Of a stretch of 64,000 bases of DNA, positions 43,101-53,545 are shown in pieces. The stretch is taken from contig NC_060251.1 in NCBI RefSeq assembly GCF_921293095.1, forward strand, positions 93,916,566-93,980,565, in the 5' to 3' direction. Numbering within the stretch: the stretch's first letter is position 1; each line of letters begins with the position of its first letter. The notes beneath the pieces are model-generated. The model ran no database searches. It was not told the origin of the DNA and was given only the letters and a program-made list of their open reading frames with translations. The position numbers were made by a program, and so were the translations under genes. Origin of the DNA: Ischnura elegans. Taxonomy: Eukaryota > Arthropoda > Insecta > Odonata > Coenagrionidae.

Positions 43101-46100
43101 ATAGCATTAATGGTACATATGTATAAAACACATATGTACCATACATAACAATGGTACATAATTAAGATTATAAAATATGTACATATATGGTAGTGTAGCC
43201 ACATGAAAACAGAAGACCAAAAGCAGACAGTACCCCATTGTGTTGGTGGAAATGGGTGACAAATGAGGGCACTAGGAAATTAATGATCAATTCATAAAAC
43301 ATTTCTTGACACCTTCCATTAGGAGTGAGTATGAAATGAGTAGAATTCAGGTCACATGCAGATGCTCAATACAATTCATGAGAGCTGTCTTTCCAGTATT
43401 TATGAACATTTGACAGGGAAAATCAAAGCTCTCAAGTTTTTGACATAGTGCAAAAATATATCTCAATTGACCCTCACATAACTGATATTTTTTCCTTTCT
43501 TGATGGATAGTAAAAAATCTCAAATACAAAGTGGATATTGAGGGTTGTACTAATCATACCGTGTACCTAGAGGTACCTAGTGGGTACTACGAAGAAATTT
43601 TCTGTTGTGAAAATGAGAGAAAGACAGTTGTTTAGAAATTATTCCTACTCTTAATTAAAACCACTCGGGTTCCAATAGGTGACCATCATTTTCAAGGTGA
43701 CAGTATATAAGTATCTCTCTTATTTGATTTGGGAAAAGAAAATTTTTAGGTAACTAAAAATTGAACACCTAGGGGAAAAAGCAGAAAATTCTTTCATGGT
43801 TTTCCTAGCACTCCAGCTATTTGGAAGCATCATCAGAATCTGTATTTTGTCATAAATACTGTCTGAACTCTGAAACTTATCTTTGAGCTGGGCTATGATT
43901 TCACTTTCTGGGTGTTCCACATGCTCTTCTATTTCAGGTTGCACCAAATAAGTATGCTCGAACACTAAGGCTTGAATTTTTCCTTCGGGTAATTTTTCTC
44001 ATTTTGAAGTCTCTTTTTTCACAAGAAATTGAGATTAATAATTATCTAGGGACAAGGGATGGTGAAGGATAGGCACTTAGGGCTCTGTATACAACACAAG
44101 CCTACCTGGCCAAGTAATGATTTGTCAACTTGAACTAATGCAAAAGCATGGTAATGGCAAACAAGGTCAGAATGGTTAGGAGGAAGTTAGATGAATGGTG
44201 AGTCGCAAAGTAATTTCTTTGACGAATGGTTACAAACAATGAAAAATAGTAAAAACATGGTCATTAATTAAAAAAAATTGCTAGGGGCATAACAATTTCA
44301 AATATTTCCAACACAATCAACTTTTAATCCTTAATTTTCCAGATGAGGCATGGATGGCTTAACACCACTATTATGACCACTTTCTAATACATAGTTTTTT
44401 TTTACAAAATTGGAGGTAGAATCTCCTTTTTCTACAGACGTTTTCTTTTACTGTCATCACATTCCAAAACAATGAAAGCTAAATTCAAAGTTCCACAACT
44501 AACCTCAAAGGTGAAATAAATGCATCCTTTCTTACTCACTCATGCAGTATTTGAACCCTCAGGTTGGTTGGTTGAACACATAATGGCTTAGGGATACCAC
44601 AGGGTAGATAAGGGTCAAGCTCACACTATAGTACGCAATGAGCAAGAGAATCTCACAAGCTCAGGGAAGGGAAGTTCCGTACCCAGCACTGCCCCATGCA
44701 TCAAGGATTTTTGTTAGAGACCCAGACCCTTCGATCAGCAGTCAACTACTCTACCCACTAGGACACCATTATCCCCTCCTTAACTTGCCTACATGAAAGC
44801 TTAAATTAGGTACACACATACTTTCATCCTTCTTCAGTCCACCAAGATGAAATAAAGGAAAATGCTCTAGTTAAACGTTTACAGTTTAAAATTGTGCCTC
44901 GGCCTTGATAATGACATAAGTCACCAAACAATAAATCCTTAGAATGATGGATAATATTTAGCTCCTTTCTGCCATTCCATTAAAACGCAAACGAAAATAA
45001 TTTATTCATCACTTGAAAATACAGACATATCAATGAATATTTCATGATGAAACCAAACCAAAACTCAATGTGTAGAAAAATAGCTATTCAGAAGCATCTA
45101 TATGCGCCAACATCGTTCACACAATTCGTTATTATGCGGTATTCTATGGGCGAGTTTAAAAATTACCCACGTAAATGTAAGAGATGGAAAACAGCAGGTA
45201 CTTAAACGGAGAGCATTGTACCAATTGAATGCACGGTGAGTACCAACGTAAACTAGCCTTAACACACAGGATATCAAAATGTTCCTCTGTGAAACAGTAT
45301 AATTTTAATATTAATGATGTACATTCAGGAATACTTGCTCACTCAGTAACTGCAAGGGCATTTAAGTGTGCCAAGTGAATATGACATTAAATAAGGGGAT
45401 TCGTACATACCCTCAGGCCTATTTTTACCTTGTACTTATCCACACATTCACCAACATCAGATAAAGCGGAGATAAAAGCGACGTAGTTAATGGTGAATGA
45501 ATCCTTGAGGAATTTCTTAATCAGCAGTTGGAAATCTTCCGAAGATATCTTTAATCCAAGGAAATTAAGGACCCGAGCAAAGTGGGTGATGGTTATGGTT
45601 CCTTTTCCTTTAGCAATCTGTCATATAAGTAAATATCAAGTGAATTATCTTAGTTCGAGTTCACGGATTTAATTTATGAAGCTATAATACCAATACTACA
45701 TTTTAATCAGTAAGATTTTAACTGCGAGCCATAAAATAAACATTCACTCACAACAATTACTAAAAAATCCTATGCATACGCTCAAGATAATCAGCGTGTT
45801 AGATTTGATATATATTATACCCAAACCATTTTGAATGATTACGATCAATGTAGCGTGGCTTGAACCGATTGAACGAGGAAAACGAGGCCCGGCACCAGAC
45901 GCCATTTACCAAATAAAAATGCACATGACCTTTTATTCATGAATAATGAATAAGAATACCTATAATAATAATACTGCTGCTGGCACTGACTTCACTTTGC
46001 TTTTGCATTTTGTTGATTCAGCTTCATATTTTGGAAAAAGAGACTGATGGTCATTTTTACTAAGAGGAAAGAAGGAAAAAATAACGATCCAGCAATGTAA

Positions 46101-47297
46101 CATCGACAATATTTTGAAAGCAATTATACTTAATAGAGATTAACCGTGGGTCGACATGAGACCTCCAGATTTTATTTTCATGATCAAAACATTGTTTCAT
46201 TAAAGATCAGCCAGATGTAACATACTATTTTCATCGTCAACGATGAGGGGTCTGAGATCTAAGAACAAAACTGAGTTCGTGAAACGAAAGAAAAAGTTAA
46301 CGGATTAAACAGTACCATGTTAAAACGTACTGGTAATGGTTTGCAACACTTGGACGGTAAGCCCTTCATCTATCATTCTCCGGACATATTCAGCAACAAC
46401 GCGCATTCGCGGCAGGAAATCGATAATCTTGTTATTGACGTTAGAAGGAACCGGTGGATGTGTTAATGTTGGAATCCACAGTATATTGTTATGCTATTGC
46501 TAATAAATTTATCGTCATCGTACAGTGTTGGCGAGAATGATTCTATAAAATTTTGAAGAGAGAGTAATTAAGTTAACTTGATTCGTATGTGAAGTCCATT
46601 TTTCAGCGTCGCGTTCAATGGCTTCCAGACCACACATTGGGGAAGATAACCAATATTATGACTAGTAATTAAATACCATTTCATAGTCTTGGAAGTACGG
46701 TCGCAATAGCATGCAGTTGACACTTAAAAGGGCTGCGATTTTGCTCAATAGAATTTTTACTTTCCTTTCCTCGTACTGGGAAAGCTGATTCATGTGACAT
46801 GGGTCATTCCACTCCAAGCCAGTAGATAGAGAGCTATTTTGGCTAAAATTAGGAACTGAAATTAAAAGGCTAAAATTAAAAACTTAGCCGCCTTGATGTA
46901 TCTACAATACGAGTTTGAGGGGCCTAACCTAGAGGACTTACCTTGTCCGTTTATTACCTCACAAAATTTCAAATACAATATTCTTCCATCCGGCACGCGA
47001 AAATATTCTTTGATTACGCTAATTTCTTGATCACATAGTCCAAGTATTTTCTTCAATGGACCACCAAGAACAGATGTAAACTGATTGTCTGAAGTAAGAT
47101 GAGGAATATTACAACAATCATAATTCAGGGAGCAGTATCAAACAAAGCACGTATTGAATATGCTAATTGTCTAGTATACCAGTGATTAAACCATCACATT
47201 TGAGATCTAGATCTTTGAAATACTGTAGCAAATCCACTCCGACTCTAAATGCAGCCGCTCGTAATTTATTACATGCCCTCCAGACATAGAACGACTC
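22154..47297 (-). CDS. multi-EF-hand-like protein, partial (11 exons read)
   Basis: I do not recognise the gene. Eleven minus-strand exons join with consistent phases: 47297-47180, 47088-46958, 46784-46677, 45617-45429, 34369-34148, 31296-31104, 31003-30814, 30352-30178, 26641-26531, 26108-25960 and 22459-22154. They encode about 630 residues, open at both ends. The protein repeats a unit of roughly 100-120 residues, each with an EF-hand-like helix-loop-helix such as [62 protein letters not shown] and [17 protein letters not shown]. Many loops lack the full set of acidic calcium ligands, so calcium binding may be lost in several. The architecture recalls axonemal or sperm proteins with many EF-hands (EFCAB6-like), which is only a guess. 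The last exon ends at a donor (AG|GTAAAT), so more exons lie at lower coordinates. Mpc1 sits in its intron 45428-34370. Confidence 0.8.
22790..22850 (-). mobile_element. hAT-type terminus fragment
   Basis: On the minus strand CAGGGGCAGATCCAGG followed by a T-run and GGGGGG is the typical left end of small hAT MITEs. No partner end was found nearby. Confidence 0.5.
23353..23618. mobile_element. foldback element with arms of about 110 bp
   Basis: The left arm 23353-23466 and right arm 23506-23618 are inverted copies, about 90 percent alike by eye (CCATTCTTCCGGTGCTACCA against TGGTAGCACCAGAAGAATGG), around a loop of about 40 bp. Each arm contains a smaller hairpin CTGGCA-GCAG-TGCCAG. Confidence 0.85.
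23770..23905 (+). repeat. interspersed repeat fragment (GCCTGGTGTGGAAT)
   Basis: Shares TCCAGCAAG or TCCAACAGG, AAGGCT(A/T)GGATGAGTG, GCCTGGTGTGGAAT and GTGGTGGCTT with 13430-13545. Confidence 0.55.
24390..24960 (+). mobile_element. LINE (RTE-like) 3' fragment
   Basis: Degenerate plus-strand copy of the 424-720 family: blocks [20 protein letters not shown] and [13 protein letters not shown], followed by the 3' tail with GGTGATGATCACT. It lies in an intron of the EF-hand gene, in antisense. Confidence 0.65.
27199..27345 (+). mobile_element. hAT-like terminus fragment
   Basis: CAGGGCTGCAGCTAGGAAT followed by a G-run matches the CAGTGGCGTAGCTAGGAAT style of hAT end. No right end was recognised. 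Confidence 0.45.
28400..28445 (+). repeat. hammerhead-like motif remnant
   Basis: CTGATGA, then a 13-14 nt weak hairpin, then GAAAC, ATGTTG and AATAATAAA. This is the 3' end style of a retroelement; see findings for the related loci. Confidence 0.4.
28573..28762. mobile_element. hAT MITE (CAGGGGCGGTCTGG)
   Basis: 190 bp, ends AAGGGGTGGTCTGG / CCAGACCGCCCCTG, perfect 8 bp duplication GTGACAAC at 28565-28572 and 28763-28770. Confidence 0.9.
28845..29545. mobile_element. decayed Tigger/pogo-like element
   Basis: The right side, read inverted, is CAGTAAAACCTCTTTATATC, the typical pogo/Tigger end. Several internal copies of GAACCTCT(A/T)TA and CATAAACCTCCA occur at the left. The left end is not clean and no transposase is visible. 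Confidence 0.55.
29607..30096. mobile_element. MITE with CCACGTGG subterminal repeats
   Basis: 490 bp, long inverted ends ACCCATCCCAGTGAGAAATG ... and its complement, continuing as GGGTGGTGGAATCCACG. Each arm carries several CCACGTGGATTCCACG-like words. No clear target duplication. Confidence 0.8.
31565..32684 (+). mobile_element. LINE-derived insert between 42 bp direct repeats
   Basis: Identical 42 bp direct repeats (31565-31606 and 32643-32684, containing GAAAACCCTTTTGAGTAGTG) bracket 1036 bp. The inside has LINE C-terminal style blocks ([31 protein letters not shown]) in broken frames, plus an unrelated GC-richer piece at 31870-32050. Confidence 0.6.
35558..35722 (+). mobile_element. piggyBac-like MITE, truncated copy
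   Basis: Follows TTAA and starts CACGTTGCGTACGGATGG. It matches the left half of the element at 63552-63862 but lacks its right end. Confidence 0.75.
37659..37885. mobile_element. piggyBac-like MITE (CCCTTTGACTGCGGG)
   Basis: Left end TTAA-CCCTTTGACTGCGGGAACG. The right end inverted reads CCCTTAGACTTCGGGATCG, with TTAA decayed to ATAA. Several AAAACGTTTT words inside. Confidence 0.72.
38728..39350 (-). CDS. Mpc1: mitochondrial pyruvate carrier 1
   Basis: MPC1 pairs with MPC2 in the inner mitochondrial membrane to import pyruvate. Three exons (39350-39271, 39173-39073, 38900-38728) encode 117 residues, close to the usual family length, starting [20 protein letters not shown] and ending ENDEVVA with stop TAG at 38730-38728. 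Diagnostic blocks are [20 protein letters not shown] and [16 protein letters not shown], then [20 protein letters not shown]. These carry the N-terminal amphipathic segment and the membrane helices. Both introns are about 100-170 bp with GT..AG ends and phases match (AG|C, G|CT). The gene is complete and looks functional. It lies on the same strand as, and wholly within, an intron of the EF-hand gene. Confidence 0.96.
40092..40349. mobile_element. hAT MITE (CATGGGCATACCCAG)
   Basis: 258 bp, ends CATGGGCATACCCAG / CTGGGTATGCCCTTG, 8 bp flanks TATTGATA / TATTGACA (one mismatch), with a long poly-C run near the left end. Confidence 0.88.
41380..41455 (+). repeat. hammerhead-like motif remnant
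   Basis: CTGATGA, T, GACG-TCTAC-CGTT, GAAAC, CATGGTCGTG and AATAAA. Same order of parts as at 12352, 23543 and 28400. Confidence 0.4.
42020..42190. repeat. small inverted-repeat element
   Basis: Left CACCGTGTAACCAC and AACTTGTGCAT, and right ATGTACCGTGTAATCAG, with TTGTGCATGT on the inner side. A loose foldback. No target duplication was identified. Confidence 0.4.
43110..43142. repeat. 13 bp inverted repeat around a 7 bp spacer
   Basis: ATGGTACATATGT and its complement, separated by 7 bases. A third ATGGTACATA follows at about 43151. Confidence 0.85.
44520..44775 (-). mobile_element. tRNA-derived SINE
   Basis: On the minus strand GTCCTAGTGGGTAGAGTAG resembles a Pol III A box and GAAGGGTCTGGG a B-box region, at tRNA-like spacing. 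A relative lies at 61190-61440 on the plus strand. Confidence 0.6.
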
Positions 47298-47899
47298 CTG
47301 TAAATGTAAGTAGATTACTTAGGGCCTTATTAACTAGATATAACGCTCGGGTTATTGTTGTACCACAGTACCTTCTCTGACATTATTAAACTTTAATATT
47401 TTAGAAATTCTACGCGTTCCCCTTGACTTAGAATAAGACCATGCTGGTTGCTATGCATCTGTATATTTATTTATTTATTGAACCAGAATCTATTGCATGT
47501 TAGAAAATAGAAGAGAAACTACTATTTTCCGCAACGAAATGATCATGGTAAACCATGAACCATTGTTTAAATTGGCAAGCGAATTCTAATGTAAGAAAAA
47601 AAAACTAAATAAAACATGGCGTTCCACGCCAACTTCACCGGTAAACCCTTTTTTCCCGCTACAGATTCGGTGAAGGGAGGAGGAATTAGCGTCATGTAGA
47701 CTCGCGCCTACTATTGCATTCAGAAATAGTATGAGCAGGTTGGTGAACAAAAATAAATGGTTTTCACTTTTTACGTATTTTAACTAAATTAAAGTGTATG
47801 AAATAATTTTTAAAAGTGTATTATTGTATGAAATACTACAATAATTGCCTTATATATTCGCATATAATTAAATACATAATTTATATAGTAAGCTGTCTG

Positions 47900-48041
47900 G
47901 CGGCCAGCTAGCGATGCGAGTTTCAGCCTTCCCATGACACCCCATCCTGAGGTAAGCTTGACGTAGGCTTCGCTTCCCTCTCTCCGCCATTCGCCGTTGT
48001 TCAGTGAGGACGTGTTGACCGCCAAGTCTCGTTTATCAACT
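47900..48041 (+). promoter_or_regulatory. squid core promoter / 5' UTR
   Basis: A relatively GC-rich stretch directly upstream of the squid ATG, set in AT-rich DNA. It lies between opposite-strand exons of the EF-hand gene, if the exon at 49606 belongs to that gene. No TATA box is obvious. Confidence 0.4.
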
Positions 48042-51000
48042 ATGGCCGATAATCAGGAATACGAGGATATGGCAAATGGTGAATTTGCTCAGGATTCTGG
48101 TGAACAGAATTTCGAACAGCAACAAGAAGAACAAATGAACGGTGAGGGAATGGAGGGAGAAGGAGGCGAGGAAGGAAATGAAGCCGGAGGACAAGTAGTG
48201 CCAACAGACAGTGGCAGTGCGGAAGCTCCAGGACGTGATGATGACAGGTAAAGTTGAAGCCTTCCATTGCCAAACTTCAGTTATCCCTGCCCTTAAGGTT
48301 CTCGTTTAGGTGTGCCATGAAAATTACCGCGCTTGATGTCTTAATAATTTTTCCAACATGGCGGGTTATCGGCGTAACCCAGATAAGTTGTATCCTGATG
48401 CATCCTCTGATTTTATGTGAGATTGACATATATGGATGCCGTTTTATAAATCTTCCGAGGGAAATCTGGTACTTTATTGCCGTATTATGTGTAATTTAGA
48501 CCTTGGCGAGCTATTCTTGCCTTTTCGGAAGTAACGCGTCAATGTTCGGTCTTGGGAAAATGGCGGCGTCATGGCGTGCCTAAATTTAATTGGCTGGCCT
48601 CACGGCTAACCACTCCTGTCTTAGGGCGAGAAGCACTATTTTCTAGACGAACTAACTGCTTAGTTTACCGCAACTACTTGTCGGCTTGTTGCTCTGTGCA
48701 TATCGAAGTCCTTCAAAGCTAATATTCTGTTATTTTCAGATTCATTGGAAATAGGCTTAACGGTTACCTATCATCATACGATGGCGATGCTATTCGTAAC
48801 TGTTTCGTTTGATAATATACTGCAATTTATTTAATGCTTTGGGTTTTAATATTTTCTATCAAAATTTATGAAACCTAAATTTAATTTTTTTGTTAAATTT
48901 ATCCTGTGTGTTGCCGTAGTGGGTAATGCTTTCAGTTAAGGTAAGAAATATGTAAAAGTGAAAGTAATGGTAAATGGTTCGCTGAGTATATGTTCACTAT
49001 TTTTACTTGATAGGTAACCCTTTTCGTATCTTAGTGTTATCCTTATATTATGAGGCAATGTTGGTGGCATTCAATCTACAATTTGTTGGAAGAACTCGAT
49101 AACGAACGTGTTTGTCCATCAGATGAGTAAATTGTCATACTGTGTTTTGTGAAAGCATTTTGTGTAACTGTGAAATGCCCTTTAATTTCTTTTTCAGTGC
49201 ATAGTTGTAGAAAAGCAAAGAGTTGATAGGTAGTTGCGTTTAATGTTCGTTTCTTGATTTCGCTCCCACTGGTTAATAGTGCTTCCGTCCTCCTCTATTA
49301 AAGTTAGTACTTTCAAAACTTAAAAGTTTATTTAAAGACATGTCATGTAAATTTTTCAAATTCTGTTTCAGATACAGATGTCTTGAAGCATTTTCATTTA
49401 AAAATGTAAAGTCAGTTTTCAATATAAATTTGAAAAATCCTTTATTGATTTCCTACAGTGCCTCACTCAGAGCAGAGATTACAGAGTCCTGTTTACAATT
49501 TGTCATCTGGCAGTGGAGCCTTTTCATGCTAATAGCTTACATGAGCTGCTTTCTATGCTCAAGGTTCCTTTCTTAGTCTATAGTGTTCAATGTGAAGTAA
49601 CTTACCTTCTCCTCCTTCAGGTGTGACGCACATAGGCAAGATGCAATGCTGATGACATCCTGGCGCTGACCCATGGTATTTATTCCTGGGCTCTTTCTAA
49701 TGGCAATGTCAATCAAGTAACTCAGCACTGAAATGAAATGGTCAATTAGTGCTTAAGTCCATTGCACTGGCCACAAATATGACCACTTTATTGTTCTTCC
49801 TCACCTTATGATGACCAAATATTTAGAATTTAAATGTTCATAACCCTTGCCTTTCCACATTTCTCCAGCTTTTATTTAAATTTTACAGATTGGTGTGTAA
49901 GCTTTGTTTTCTCAGAATTTGCAGATGCCTTTTTTATTGTGGCTCAGTTAGTTGACATTTGTCAATGCTGAACCTGCTGATGTAACATGAGCAAGGCGTT
50001 TTTGACTCATTGAATGGAATTGAGTCTAAGCTTTAAAGCTCCCTTTGTTAGTCATTCTTGTCATCATATAAGGTTTTAAGTAATAGGGTGACTTCTGTTT
50101 TACAGGAAACTCTTTGTCGGTGGATTGAGCTGGGAGACAACTGACAGTAAGTTCACTTCTTGAAATGCTTATATTATTTCAAACATAACATTCTGTTACT
50201 AATTGCATTTTTTGTTTCAGAGGAATTGAGGGAACATTTCAGTAAATATGGTGAAATCGAAAGCATTAATGTTAAGACAGACCCAAACACAGGAAGGTCT
50301 CGTGGTTTTGCATTTATTGTCTTCTCTCAGGCTGAGGCCATCGATAAGGTAAGCAGAACATGAATGTGGTCTCCTATTTATAGTTGTTTTAGTTTATTGG
50401 TGCTAATCTTAGTCTTCTTCAGGTTTTGTCAGCTGGCGATCATGTAATTAACAGCAAGAAAGTTGACCCAAAGAAAGCTAAGGCCAGGCATGGTAAAATC
50501 TTTGTTGGAGGTCTTGTCCCAGAGTTACCTGATGATGAAATCAAAAATTTCTTCTCACAGTTTGGTTCGGTAAGTCTGAAGATTTCAAAGCATTGGGATT
50601 GCTGAATGGTTTATGGATGACACTAATCATCTTTATTTGTTGCAGATAGTAGAGGTTGAGATGCCATATGACAAGTCCAAGAGCCAGAGGAAAGGATTCT
50701 GTTTCATTACTTTTGATTCCGAACAAGTCGTTCAGGAGCTGTTGAAGACCCCCAAGCAAATAATCTGTGGAAAGGAGGTAAAAATCAAATAAATGATCTT
50801 TCTGCAGTAGGTTCTGTGATGATAAACTTTTACCAGTTCTGCTGCTGAAAGTTGTGTGATTAAAATTATATTCTGAGTTTTTCCTCTTAGTTATTTGCGT
50901 AGCGAAACTAATGTAAGAGAACTAATTTTGTATTCAATTTCCAGGTTGATGTTAAGAAAGCTACACCTAAACCTGATGCCATGGGCATTCGTGGTCGTGG

Positions 51001-52748
51001 TGGTGCAGGTGGTGGTGGTGGCCGTGGAGGAAGGGGAAGGGGCAGAGGAGGACGTGGTGCCAGGGGAGGTTTGTATTTTTTAATACTTCCCATAGCAGTC
51101 ACCCTGCCAATCAAATATTTTCGGCCATACCTATTAGTCCCGTGTTTCTAATTTAAATTCTCTTGTTTTTAGGCTGGGGAAACCAAGGATGGGGTAACCA
51201 AGGTTATGGAAACTATGGTTACAATCAAGGATATGGAAGTGGTTATGGTAATTATGGTTAGATGTAAAGAAATGTGCACTGCCCCATTGACTAGATAAAT
51301 TTGATGGCAGGGTACACCACAATAGCTAATTATTTGGCATTTATTTCCATGAATGGTATGTATTGTTTGCATGTTTATTCATTGATATTTTTCTTGATAG
51401 GATATGGAAACTATGACTATTATGGAGGTGGATACGGAAATTATGGCTATGGAGGATATGATTACACTGGATACAACTATGGAAACTACGGTAATGTTGG
51501 CTCTCGCTTTAGTGTAATTTAGTACATTCAGGCTGCTTATTAGTAATTTTGCATGTCTGGTAAAGGGCAATGAAAGCTATTGCTGTCTTAATTAATGCAT
51601 GTCAGGGCAGTGAAATTCAACAGCCACAAGTCTGGTCAGCTAGTCATAATATTATGCAGTTAGAGCTGCCCACATAGCATGTTTGTGCATGTGGGACCTA
51701 GGAGACAGGATCGTTACTGGCATGATTTGTTCTTATGAAAGAAATTTCATATCACTTATCAAGGAAGTGTCATCATGAGCAATAAGTACTGTGCACAGAT
51801 TTTTCATTGTCAAACTATTTTCATTGATGCTTTGGTTTTGGCTTAGTCAGCGTAACTAGTATTAATACATATGTAATTTAAAACAGCCAATAGAAGAATT
51901 AGACACAACTAAGAAACTGTAGTGAGTGGCGACGTGTCTTGAGTTGGGCATATGATTTACAAATGCTACACTACAAATTTAACTGATGGGCTTTATTTTC
52001 CACTACAGACTACGGATATGGGAATAATTATGATGGAGGATACGGAAGAGGTGGCCGTGGGAAAGGTATATAATTCCTATCCCATTGTATTGTCATTGTA
52101 GTTCATCCTTAAACCCAATTATTTGCACTTGAGCTTAGCAGTTACAATGCTATTGCTGTTAGAGCATGTGAATAATTAAGTTCAAATAAAAGCACTTGTT
52201 ATTCTGTGCAATTACCATTTCTTCTATTTAATTCTTGGTCCCGAAAAGTAGTGCAGTGAATTGCATGATCATATACAAATGAAAATTACTTCTTAACCCC
52301 ATAACAAACTTGGTGTGGTGTTGAAATTGCTTTTTACGAAATAATTGGTTATAATGGCACGGTGTCCAGACTGTAGCAGTAGTACCAGTCAATTACTAAT
52401 AAATAGAACATGAAAATTACATTAATTACTATTCCTCTTGAAGGAAGAATACAACTCCTTTTGGTCAGTATAAATTCATGATAAGGGAAAGGGGGAGAAA
52501 AATGATGGGTTCCCTTCAAGAGGAAGGTGATCTTATGTATTTTGTTTCAGAAAACATTGTTCCAGAGCATGCAGTGGTCTAATTGCCCTTCGTTTTCAGG
52601 GATGATGTGCAGGAGTCGGTGTTATCAGATGTTTTCGCGTAGGGAGTGTGCAAGCTAATGTAGATTAAATTTTGCAGGTAGTCAAGGTTACGGTGGTGGC
52701 AAGCAGAGGGGAGGTAGCCGTCAGGTCCATAGACCCCAGCCATATTAA
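48042..52748 (+). CDS. sqd: squid-type hnRNP A/B RNA-binding protein
   Basis: Squid binds mRNA in the nucleus and cytoplasm and acts in export, localisation and translation control. Ten coding exons: 48042-48247, 50106-50146, 50221-50348, 50423-50569, 50646-50777, 50945-51068, 51173-51247, 51401-51490, 52009-52065 and 52678-52748, giving 356 residues. An acidic, Gln/Glu-rich N-terminus precedes RRM1 (about 70-145; RNP2 KLFVGGLSW, RNP1 RGFAFIVF) and RRM2 (about 150-225; KIFVGGL, KGFCFITF). The tail is RGG, then Gly/Tyr/Asn repeats, ending in KQRGGSRQVHRPQPY. The order and the near-exact RRM match identify squid rather than generic hnRNP A1. The start ATG (tcaactATGG) follows an in-frame stretch from an upstream ATG at 47997; I chose 48042 because MADNQE... 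matches the family start. The exon 6 donor is GTTTGT, weaker than the others. Confidence 0.95.
49606..49727 (-). CDS. tentative upstream exon of the EF-hand gene, antisense in squid intron 1
   Basis: The minus strand shows a clean acceptor (tttcag), a 40-codon open frame beginning LSYLIDIAIRKSPGINTMG and ending CASHLKEEK, and a strong donor (AAG|GTAAGT). It ends in phase 0, which is what the EF-hand exon starting at 47297 requires. If joined, the EF-hand gene transcript would span the squid first exon on the opposite strand. It could instead belong to another minus-strand gene, or be a chance open frame with good splice sites. The phase match alone has a one-in-three chance. Confidence 0.45.
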
Positions 52749-53545
52749 GGTCTCACTGTACCTGATTGTGGTGTATGTTGTATTTGTCTTGGTAAGTAAA
52801 CATTGGGAAAGATCTGTTGCTAGCTTGTAATGCATGCTTTAGTTGAGTGGTTATTAGGGAAACTTTTTGCTCCCCCTTTCTCACTTCTGTTTGAATTTAT
52901 ACTGATTTAGGTTTTTGTGTTGTAGTTTCACTAAATTTATTTCTTGTGCTGTTTCTATTTTTGCATCAATTACTCCTATGAAAGTAGGACTGCTCAGGAA
53001 GGACTCCATTTTTTTATTGTAGCCGTGTCTTTTAGGGCATGTCTATTTTCTGTAGTATTAATTTTTTTAACTTTTTAGTTCACCAGTATAATCATTGTTT
53101 CATCTTTTTCAGATTAGTCTTATGTTGCACATCATCCTTTGCGTCATCTGTGTAACTCCATCATTCCATTGGATTCCCTGTCTTGAGCATCAATCATCAT
53201 CAGTGAAGTGTCGTTTGGGCTGCCAAGTGAAAGTTACATAAGCAAGGAAAGACATGGACTTATAGTGCAACGGTAGCCCTACATGAAATGGACAGAACTC
53301 ATATAAGTTATGAGTAAATGTGAATGTTTGGTCCAGATGCTTGTGTTCTGTTCTGTGCAGTCAATTTTGTAAATTGTCACGGGCTAGGGCAGTCTTCACA
53401 AATTTCAGGGATTTGGACCTTCAACCTTCAAGAATCTTTTTAAATTTTTTTTTAAGTGCAAGACTTTGTGGGGATGTGTTGTCATGTTCATTGGAGCAAA
53501 TGGCTTCTAAATAAATCATTTTTGTGTAATTCATGTTTTAATTTC
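52749..53545 (+). other. squid 3' UTR with an intron and poly(A) signal
   Basis: After the squid stop there is a good donor near 52790 (cttg|gtaagt) and a pyrimidine-rich acceptor near 53112 (tttttcag), suggesting a spliced 3' UTR. A canonical AATAAA lies at about 53510, followed by T/GT-rich DNA. No convincing ORF is present. Confidence 0.6.

Noticed and set aside
46330-46500. Minus-strand frame containing [20 protein letters not shown]
   Set aside because: No splice sites in a phase that fits the EF-hand gene, and the flanking exons join without it.
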